Shown: piece by piece, positions 56,290 to 64,000 of the stretch
How positions within the stretch are numbered: the stretch's first letter is position 1
Layout of the letters: the number at the start of each line of letters is the position of its first letter
Source: Mesostigma viride
Taxonomy: Eukaryota; Streptophyta; Mesostigmatophyceae; Mesostigmatales; Mesostigmataceae
Reading direction: 5' to 3'
Assembly (NCBI GenBank): GCA_009746045.1
Contig: RPFO01000213.1
Coordinates: 9,335,536-9,399,535 of the forward strand
DNA: 64,000 bases
Made by a program: the position numbers and the translations under genes
Notes under the pieces: model-generated
Told to the model about the DNA's origin: nothing
Databases searched by the model: none
What the model saw: only the letters and a program-made list of their open reading frames with translations

Positions 56290-57180
56290 CTGGATTCAAG
56301 AAGACGTAGGTGTTTGATTGTGCATGGAAGAAAGAAGCGCTTGTTGTTAGCTACCACCGCCACCATTGGGCTATGGCAAGTTGATTTCACAAATATTTGC
56401 CCATCATCGTTTTCTTTGGCGCATGATGGCACTCCCACAAAAATCCATGCAAACAATTTGGAATGATGGGGGGAGAGGATGACAACTCTACCTGGCTGTT
56501 TGACACGTGCATGCTTGACTTGCTCGCCCCCCCCCCCCACCCCCCCCCCCCCCCCCACACCCACCCACCCACCCATCCATCCATCCAACGTGCATGTATG
56601 TCTCATGTCTCTCGATTGGAGCGCCTGTCCCTACACCCCGGCAGCCAAGCAAGGAAAGCAACGAAGGGATCAAGCGAGGCCATGCCAATTAACCCCCCAC
56701 CTGCCCAACAGGTCCGGAATGTACCGTCCATTCCTATGGCATGTTGATATCACAAACACCTGCCCCGCATTTTCTTCATGGCTATACTGCATGATCACAG
56801 TGCCACAACAATATGGGCTCAGAGATACACAATGACAGGGGGAAAAGATGGCAGGCATACTTGGATGTTTCACACGTGCATGCCTGAACGGCACATGCAT
56901 TACGAAGCAAATTGAAAGAATGAGCTCATGGCATCCACCAATATCGTAACTTATTTTACTTTACAAGGTAAGGTTCACTGGTGCCTCACAAGGTAAGGTT
57001 ACTGTACCTCATAAGGGAAGGTTCACTGGTACCCCATGCATTGTGCTGGCACAGGGCACAAACTTGTGTGGGCTCATCCCGGCCACTGGGAGCTGTTCCC
57101 ATGCAGTAGGTGTGGACGCCGAGTGCCAATCCATGGCGGCCTTCTTAGCAGGCTGGGTGTGTGACCTGACCACGGAGGCC
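56290..57180 (+). mobile_element. Tyrosine-recombinase retroelement segment, copy 2, 5' part
   Basis: Collinear with 44331-45105 and 45640-45945 but cut off at about 57178 in the middle of the recombinase N-terminal region, where a family-5 A fragment (57179-57352) begins. Poly-C and CCCA repeats at 56527-56590 occupy the place of the C-rich microsatellite of copy 1. Confidence 0.55.
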
Positions 57181-57352
57181 GGTGTGGCCTGATCCGGAGG
57201 GGCAGTGGCAACGATTCGGCCAGCTCCCTAACCCTGGCCAGGTGGCAAGAGCTACTTTGTGATGCAATCTTGCCACTGTCTGGGGTTCTTTGTTAATGAC
57301 GAAGTCATTACTTATATCTAAAACTTTCTCTGTCGCAATATATGATCTAACC

Positions 57353-58254
57353 CCTACACCGTATCTGACTCGCACCTGGCATCAGGCACAAGTTGCACCA
57401 AACTGTGCGCCTGCCCCCATCCTGCTTAATTATTTTTTCTAGACCATACTGGGAACCAAGCATACACATATGTTGAGCCTCTTGGGGGTATAGTGGGTGG
57501 TCCCAGTACTAGATAACTCTGCTCTATAAATAGCTCCCCCCTCAGGGGTATACAGTTAGTGTGTGATGGACATCCTACTAATGCATGATGGAAACCATAT
57601 TTCAACCATTTAACCCTTGGGTTGAATTTGTAGGTCAATTTACTAGTTAGGGTGGCATACCAACACTACAGTAACAATTCTAACTGCCCCAGGGACCCGC
57701 ACAGTAGTGCTAAAAATAACTTGTGACTACACTTAGGCACGAGTTTTTTGGGGGCAAATGGTAGCACTCCTGATCAGTTTTGAACTTTGAAGTGTTAGGT
57801 GAGCATGGAAAATTGCCAAGCCTTCATGCTAACACTGATTTCAACCTATGTGACACCAACCCTTGCAATAACCATTAAACTGCCGGGTATGCTTGGGGAC
57901 GCGCGTGCTTTGCACAGCCTCATGATGCATGATGGACTACATGTACCTTGACTTTGGCACTAGTTCTTTGTAGGGGACTGCACTAGGACCCAAGCATGGC
58001 ATCCCGGCAGTGCTGAAAATAACCCGTGACTAGGCTTAGGCACCAGTTTTGGATTTTCCTCTAGGGTTTTCACCCTGGTCTGGTGGTCAAGTACGGTAAG
58101 ACACGGTTGCTACGGACAGAGGAGATCTAGAAATCGATACTGGTCTAGTTGGTTCCCGCACAAACCTTCCCGCCAAATTCCTAGCGGGCGCACAGACTCG
58201 TGCCTACGGATAGTCATTAGAAAAACTTGCGGTCCAAAATCGGCGAGAGTACGG
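57353..58254. other. No gene; TATA-like site and internal duplication
   Basis: GCTCTATAAATAGCTCC (57521-57537) is a strong TATA-box match. GTGACTANNCTTAGGCAC.AG occurs at about 57722 and 58028 in a longer diverged duplication. Confidence 0.35.
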
Positions 58255-58449
58255 TTTAGGGGCTAAGAGCCCCGGCAAGCTAGGTAAGCCAACGGCAACT
58301 AGAACGCCAATTTGTGTCATTTGTTCAGACGAAAAGTTTGCGTGGAAAAACAAACGCCATCCGTGTAAACCCCGCGTGAAATGCAAATAGGACAAAAGCA
58401 AACCTACCCAGCAAAGGTCGACCTCTATTCTTTTCCCACCCACCATCCC
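58255..58449 (+). repeat. Split-repeat A unit, family 5, 3' part with C-rich end
   Basis: Matches 49640-49830 and ends CTATTCTTTT followed by CCCACCCACCATCCC at 58435-58449. LRR block copy 3 begins directly after. Confidence 0.6.
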
Positions 58450-58889
58450 TGCATTGATATAACTGTTGTAAATGCTGCATGCTGATAATGTGATTTAGGC
58501 CTCATGATTATTGTAACTAGCATTCCATTCCAGGAATACAGCCGCATACAGTTGTAAGTACAACCACCGTCAATGGCATTCCAGCCATAGATCAAACTTA
58601 CGTCTTTTGGTATCTAGGACGCCGGGACTGGATGTTCTGCGTATCCCAAACGGCTGCCCCGACCATTTACCATGGCCTGCTTATGTAAGTCACGATCCGG
58701 CAATCGATAACGATGCTGGTAACGGTATTTCGGTGCAGAACCACATCCTCCATGCTTGCATACGAGGTATAACAAAACAAAGGGTAGAAAAACAACAGTG
58801 GCGATGCGAGCACACAAATTTCATGCATGCTGGCCGAGTACGAAGGGGCAGAACTAGCTAGCACACCCCAAGGATCCGGCTTTACTCAC

Positions 58890-58958
58890 AGTTCACTGAG
58901 TGATAGCAAGCCCGCCAGCTCCGTCGGGATGGTGCCGCTCAGTTGGTAGCCAAGGTAT
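58890..58958 (-). CDS. LRR exon, copy 3
   Basis: 69 bases reading YLGYQLSGTIPTELAGLLSL, then SEL, with acceptor TCTCTGCTTGCAG, donor GTGAGT and phase 2 both sides. One codon shorter than copies 1 and 2, an in-frame difference. Consensus Asn before QLSG is lost. Confidence 0.6.
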
Positions 58959-59074
58959 CTGCAAGCAGAGACATCCAGATGTCGCAGATTGCACACACAT
59001 GCACCAACACTAGGCATGGGTGAAGATTGTGAGAGAGAGAGCTACTGACACAAGGCAGCTTATGCGGGGCGCAC

Positions 59075-59191
59075 CCATGCAGGCAGATTGAAGAGACCAT
59101 GGAAACCGTAAGCAATTCTGTCAACCAGAGTAGTTCGTACTGATCGCAGCATGGTGGCCGCAGAACTGCATGCCAGTGTGAGAGCTTCCAT
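59075..59191 (-). CDS. Possible exon upstream of the LRR exon, copy 3
   Basis: MEALTLACSSAATMLRSVRT, then TLVDRIAYGFHGLFNLPAW. One codon longer than copies 1 and 2 with the frame kept. Same reservations about splicing phase. Confidence 0.3.
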
Positions 59192-59639
59192 GTATAAGAC
59201 CTTTAACGGCAAACGCGCGTGTACCATACCATACGGAGCCAGAAATGAGGCCTATGCTGAGTTCCTATCTCCATATCTGCTTGTGATGCCCTGACCATCT
59301 TGTATATCGCTCGTGAAGTCGTGTGAATCACTTGACCCGGGCTTGAACCCTGGGGCTGCTTCTTGGTGGCAAAGTTGTCAGAAACAAAATCAGATTTTCA
59401 AACCCAATATCACGCTAGATTTTTCACCATTCAGAGTATGGGATGAAGTATCTTTCTGGGCCTAGTCTTTATGCATGTCGAATAGAAGCATGAACGTTTG
59501 ATCCACTTGTTTCAAGGCAACATAATCAACATCAGAAGTTGGCGCCATAGTATTGGCTGCCATCACTAAGGGCAAGGCATTTGGCATACTTGGGAGTGAG
59601 GACAAATCCATGGAAACGACCACTACGAGGCGCTCGCAT

Positions 59640-60657
59640 GCAGTGGGTGTGGACGCCGAGTGCTCCTCAACAAGCCAACGGTGTTTCCCGCGGCCAATCC
59701 ATGGCGTTTTTCCTGGCAGGCTGGGTGCGTGACCTGACCGTGGAGGGCATCCATCCTAAAGCGGGGCCCCGTGCAACTGGTAGCTACCTTCCATGGCTAC
59801 AGTAGAGGGGGAAGTAAAGCCCGCTGGCTTGCTGTCCTACCGTTGTGGCCTTAAATCCCTCTTGACTAGGTCAGAGGCTGGTGGCCGGGCGGAGAGGTCA
59901 TCGTCGAGCGCTGCAGCCCTTCAGGAGACCTTTGGTGCATACGTTTCCTGTGCCCATTTTCGGGGCTGTAGTTGCCAGACTAGTGTCAATTCCTTGATGG
60001 ACTTGCAACTTTACTTCCCCGGTATGGTGAAGTCGTGGGACTTGCCACATGGCGACCTCGCTGGTTGGAAGACGCGTCATGCCACCTCGTGACCCACCTC
60101 CGATTCCATGAGACGCAGCGTTTGCATCTTCCAGCATGTTGGTGATGCAAGGCCAGCGACTTGCCGGCCTGCTGGTGGTCATCGTGTTCCGTCATAACGT
60201 GCGAATCCATGAGGCGTTGAAATTCCGCGTCTGCCATCTCCGCTTCCAGCCTGATGTCCGATTTGGGCCGGCTCAGCGGGGCGCCCTGCTGCTGAAGTCT
60301 TTCCAGACCTCACAGGGCAAGAGGCAGTCAGTGGTGGTAGAAGACTGGGTGTCTGAAACCATCCTCCGCCACTGCTTCGCGGGGAAGCACGATTGCGAGC
60401 ATGTGTTCCCATTCACCTACCCGCAATTCAGGCACATTTGGCACATTGCCACTCAGGCTTTGGGTTGAACAGATCTTCATCATTCACGGGCTGCGGAACG
60501 GCGGTGCCACCCATGTTTTCCCAGAGGGTCGCAGCATGGGGACATCCAAGGCCGGGGGCCCTGGCTCAGCAGCGCCACCGTTACCCAATATGTGGGCCTG
60601 CACCGCCGCTTGGAGGTGGAGTTTCCTGAGGTTCTTCTTCGGGCCATGGCCACCTGA
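59640..60657 (+). pseudogene. DIRS-type tyrosine recombinase, copy 2, catalytic residues still visible
   Basis: The N-terminal part shows QSMAFFLAGWVRDL and VKPAGLLSYRCGLKSLL in different frames. The catalytic part reads VRIHEALKFRVCHL (Arg codon 60202-60204), GALLLKSFQTSQGKRQSVVV and WVSETILRHCFAG, then after a frame change near 60465 IFIIHGLRNGGATHVF (HxxR, Arg at 60494-60496), then after a second change near 60530 GDIQGRGPWLSSATVTQYVG (Tyr codon 60589-60591), with stop at 60655-60657. The order Arg ... HxxR ... Tyr is that of the family. The two changes compensate. The first is shared with copy 1, so both descend from an already damaged copy. No reverse transcriptase or RNase H is found in the window. 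Confidence 0.75.
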
Positions 60658-61010
60658 CCTCTCGGGCATGGCGGGCTATTTTTCGATTCCCCCCTGCCTA
60701 GTTAGGTTGTTCGTTCCACTTAAGATAGGTTCTTTGCCCTTGGCATGGATCGCCAGAGAGGGATGTAAGGGTAAGGCTAGCCATCTTGGGCAACCGAATT
60801 GGGAAACGTTTAACTGAGAAGAATGAAAGTTAATAAGTTGCTCGTCAGCACCATCCTAGGGTTTGCTATATTTGAACCAAGTTTGACAGGTGTACAGGGC
60901 CGTCAAAGTGCAGGGGCTCAGGGTACTTTTTCACGCAGAACGTGCATTCCGGAAAATGACGACCCGGCCACGGCGGCTTGCATTCCATGACACATTGCAT
61001 TTACGTTTCT
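60658..61010 (+). repeat. Downstream flank of recombinase, includes B-type start
   Basis: 60735-60785 carries GGCATGGATCGCCAGAGAGG and GGGTAAGGCTAGCC, the sequence that leads into B1 at 49266. This places the recombinase immediately upstream of a B repeat. The rest matches 46900-47110. Confidence 0.55.
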
Positions 61011-61530
61011 GTTTAACCCCATAGTCCGGAAATGTGCTTTTGGCACTTTCAGACCCCTGAAAATGAAAAAAATCATAATTCATTGACCACAGCTCCAAAT
61101 AACCCCAACCAAGGTGCTAGGAATATCTACACTTCAAGGGCTTTCAGAATATGCAACAATATTAGAGTCCAGTAAGAGGTTTGCAAGATATTTTGTGTCA
61201 AAGTTGACCAAAAGATGGTCATTTTCAGGCAAGGGAAATACCATTGTAATTTACCCCTGCAGGGAGGGTTCTAAATGCAAATGCTGGAGTTGGACAATGT
61301 CAATAGATAGTTCAGGTATGCTGACGCAGGGCATGACCAGTCGGAATTGCATTTTATTGAGTGCACCCCGCTCATATGGGCACATGCGTATCTCCAGCCG
61401 AAAACAGGAAAAAAGCACTGTCAACCCATAATTCTTTGATGTAAATGCAAGGCATGCCTTACGTCAATATATGAGCACCCGGCATGGAATAAACATGGAA
61501 TACAATAATACAAGCCCATACTCATCATGT
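61011..61530. other. No gene seen
   Basis: AT-rich, one + frame of 105 codons without recognised features. It may be 3' flank of the piggyBac-type element. Confidence 0.4.
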
Positions 61531-62680
61531 TTAGCGATCACGCTTGCCCTGGCGTGCCATATGCCAGTGCTCCCAGCAGCCGGGCTCAGTGTGCAGGTGC
61601 ACATCACAGTCAACACATTTGCTCTTGATGTTGCTGTTCGACTTGCATGCAGCACCCCTTGTTACGTGCGCTTGGAATCCAAATGTTCTGCCTTCTCTAA
61701 CAGCTTCCTGACCGGCAGCCCTCAACTCCCTCTGGCTGAATGGCCCCTTGCCGGGAAAATCTCGTTGATGATACTTGGACGCCACCGCAATATTCAGCAC
61801 CCAAAATAAGTTGCGCTGCCAGGGGCGCTTGGTGACTATCTCGTAGTGGTGGTTTGCTGCCACCTGATCCACCCTATCCACCCCACTCTTGTACGTGTCA
61901 TAGAATGCCTTGATCTCAGGAATGTCCACCATCTCGTTCTCTCCCTTGCCCTTGTTCCACCACTCCTACACCACGGGGTCCTCGTCAGGGCTGCCATGGC
62001 GTGAGCTGTAGAAGCGGACCATCTTGCTGTCCACGTAGGTGAGGGCTGTGACACATCCTTCCAGCGCCTCCCTTGCTTCCGCCTCAAGCTTGGCACGACG
62101 CTCCTTCTCCTTGGTCCAGCCAGCAATCTGGCGGATAAATTCCAGCGTCACTAGCAAGAAAAAGAAGTTGATGGCGGACAAGTTCTCGCACTGGAGGTTC
62201 ATCGCTCGAGGCAGGAGCGACATCTTCCGCGGGCGGCTTGTCAAGTTCGACATTTGCCCATTCAAAGTTGCTGGCTTCTTGGCCATTCCGGATTGCCTGG
62301 CCCTGCCCCGCCCTGCCCCTAAAGCGGGTCAAGCCTGCACCCCATGCAAGTGAGCCAGCAGGCCGGCCGCGTTTTGGTCGGGGCTGGTTGTTGTCATCAG
62401 CACAGTCTCCACCATAGGTGTTGGCACTACCCGGTACGTTTTCTTCGTCACTAATGGTTCTGACAGTTCCGGAACCAGATTCGTCCTGGCCACAACTGTC
62501 GTTATTGTCACCTTCCTCTCTGAAACTGTGGTAGCCTTGGCTTGCCCACCAATTTTCGACCACTGCCATATCGCACCAGTGGTGCTTGCCGTCATCATAC
62601 GTCGCAATAAAGCTGCACTGAAGAGCCAGCCCGCCCCCCACCGTGCCTAACATTCGTGACAGTGCCTGAGTACGTGACAT
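61531..62680 (-). pseudogene. piggyBac-type transposase, core deleted
   Basis: piggyBac transposases move TTAA-flanked elements. On the minus strand, ATG at 62680 opens a frame with an acidic region and an AT-hook (RPKRGRPAGS). Near 62190 the frame changes to give NLSAINFFFLLVTLEFIRQI, like the start of the transposase domain. Almost immediately it reaches VTALTYVDSKMVRFYSS, normally hundreds of residues later, so most of the catalytic core is missing. A TAG stop at 61968-61966 interrupts the same frame, which then continues VDIPEIKAFYDTYKSGVDRV, DQ and a C-terminal Cys/His motif (CVDCDVHLH, CWEHWH). Three lesions make it non-functional. TIRs and TTAA flanks were not located. Confidence 0.7.
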
Positions 62681-62889
62681 TGGGGGTCTCAAAAACCTCG
62701 CCAGACACGCGCAAAACTCTGTTTTTCCAGGTTTTACGGAGCGCAGCAGACATCGTGCGCGCGTGAAAAAGAAAAAATTAACCAAAAAGTCACCAGATGC
62801 TTTAGCAATGCCAGGCACGCTGTTGCAACTGGGATATGGCGAAATTACCCCCCAAACCCATATATCAGCACCTTTGTTGAATGTTAGAT

Positions 62890-63205
62890 GACTAAACAAT
62901 TCGGCCAGTTCCCTGGCCAGGTGGCAAGAGCTACCTCGGGATGCAATCTTGACACTATCTAGTGTTAATGACGTAGTCATTACTTATATAAAAAACTTTC
63001 TCTCACGCTATACGTGACCTAAGAGCCCCGGCAGACTAGGTCAGTCGCCGGCAACCAGAACGCCAATTTGTGTCATCTGTTCAGGCGAAAAGTTTGTGCG
63101 GCAAAACAAACGCCATCTGGGCAATCGCCGCGTTAAATGCAAATAAGACAAAAGCAAACCTACCCAGCAAAGGTCGACCTCTATTCTTTTCCCACCCACC
63201 ATCCC
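62890..63205 (+). repeat. Split-repeat A unit, family 5, 5'-truncated, with C-rich end
   Basis: Starts at GGCCAGTTCCCTGGCCAGG and ends CTATTCTTTT, CCCACCCACCATCCC at 63191-63205. LRR block copy 4 follows after a 35-base insertion. Confidence 0.6.
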
Positions 63206-63597
63206 TGCAACACAAGGGGGGGACCAACACTGGAACACTGGGTCTGATAACTGTTGTAAATGCTGCATGCCAATAATATGATTTAGGCCTCATGATTATT
63301 GTAACTAGCATTCCATTCCAGGAATACAGCCTCATACAGTTGTAAGTACAACCACCATCTACGGCACTCCAGTCATAGATCGAACTTACATCTTTTGGTA
63401 TCTAGGCCGCTGGCCGGACCATGGATGTAATGAGATCCCGAACGGCTGCCCCGACCATTTACCATGGCCTGCTTCTGCAAGTCGCAATCCAGCAATCGAT
63501 GCCGAAGCTGGTAACGGAACTACGGTGCAGAACCACATCCTCCATGCTTGCATACAAGGGATAGCAAAACACAGGGTGGCGATGAAAGCACACCATC
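63206..63597 (-). repeat. LRR-gene block, copy 4, cut by an element
   Basis: Matches copies 2 and 3 until AAAGCACAC at about 63591, where a split-repeat A unit begins. The LRR exon would lie beyond the cut and is not seen in the window. Confidence 0.65.
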
Positions 63598-64000
63598 GTT
63601 TTTCTCCAAAAGTAGTCTGATAACGCATGCTGGAAAGATAGGGCTGCTATGCCTGGGCCTGCCATGAGGAAGATTGCCTGCTGGACATGGGTTGACTAAT
63701 CCTATTTTATAAAAAGCTCCAAGCTCGCCTAATTGTTTTTGATGACCCGGTTGTTTATAAGGGTCGGGGACTACTGTTTAGTGGTCCAAAAGGTAGAGGT
63801 TATGCTTCAGTAGAGATTTTTTGTTTCTAAGGATTGGTAATGTTTGTTGATTGTGCACCCGCTATCATGCTACGGACCTGTGGGTCGGCTGGTTGCTTGA
63901 CGAATCTGAGGGACAGATTGTTTTGAGGGAGTCGTGATTACTTATTGAATATTGGACTCGGGCCGACCGCAAGGGTAGATGGGCGAGACTTGTGCTGTTA
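63598..64000 (+). mobile_element. Split-repeat family-2 A unit, cut by window end
   Basis: Matches A1 and A2 of element 2 from GTTTTTCTCCAAAAGTAG onward. Because it interrupts a known block, it defines the left end of the family-2 element to within a few bases (after AGCACAC). Confidence 0.7.

Larger units (their letters stand above)
58450..59620 (-). repeat. LRR-gene block, copy 3
   Basis: The uninterrupted form of the block. It contains the LRR exon 58958-58890, the possible exon 59191-59075 and the conserved segment 59440-59600, and then switches at about 59625 into the recombinase segment. Confidence 0.7.

Overview
The window is nuclear DNA of a green-lineage eukaryote, most likely a large-genome alga (streptophyte or chlorophyte). 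The support is a Root_cap/VWD-like gene with spliceosomal introns, plant-type leucine-rich-repeat (LRR) exons (LSGAIPPELG) bounded by phase-2 introns, a Penelope-like retroelement with an N-terminal GIY-YIG nuclease, and split-direct-repeat tyrosine-recombinase retroelements of the PAT/Kangaroo/TOC1 type. Species cannot be named from sequence alone. Nothing looks bacterial: there are no operons or ribosome-binding sites. Gene density is low and most of the window is repeats.

Layout: 1-4.76 kb is a block of four satellite types, all G-rich on the + strand. 5.4-9.2 kb holds a broken BED-finger hAT transposase fragment, then a long unrecognised acidic/basic protein gene broken by frame changes. 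9.6-11 kb is a gag-like ORF followed by a polypurine tract and an LTR start; a decayed relative lies inverted at 18.7-19.3 kb. 12.4-17.2 kb is a Penelope-like element with an intact 1018-residue ORF between identical 228-bp direct repeats. 19.9-22.3 kb (minus strand) is the clearest host gene, a Root_cap/VWD-type secreted protein with at least three exons, an (AGCC)56 tract in an intron and a 77-bp tandem array just past its 3' end. 22.8-36 kb is a mosaic of terminal-inverted-repeat elements (two with 8-bp target duplications, one flanked by TTAA), a 30-bp minisatellite and one split-direct-repeat element.

From 36 kb to the end the DNA consists mainly of copies of three things: a block carrying antisense LRR exons (four copies), split-direct-repeat units (A1-internal-B1-A2-B2), and two copies of a segment encoding a DIRS-type tyrosine recombinase. 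Three complete split-repeat elements (31.7-33.9, 39.5-43.8 and 53.2-55.2 kb) have nearly unrelated A and B sequences but the same layout. At every A2/B2 join there is a short C-rich spacer, so the opposite strand is a potential G-quadruplex; further A-C-rich joins occur at 48.4, 49.8, 58.4 and 63.2 kb. The recombinase segment lies just upstream of a B-type sequence, linking enzyme and repeats. This set of split-repeat elements, their shared termini and the C-rich join are the most interesting content. A deleted piggyBac transposase (61.5-62.7 kb) completes the window.
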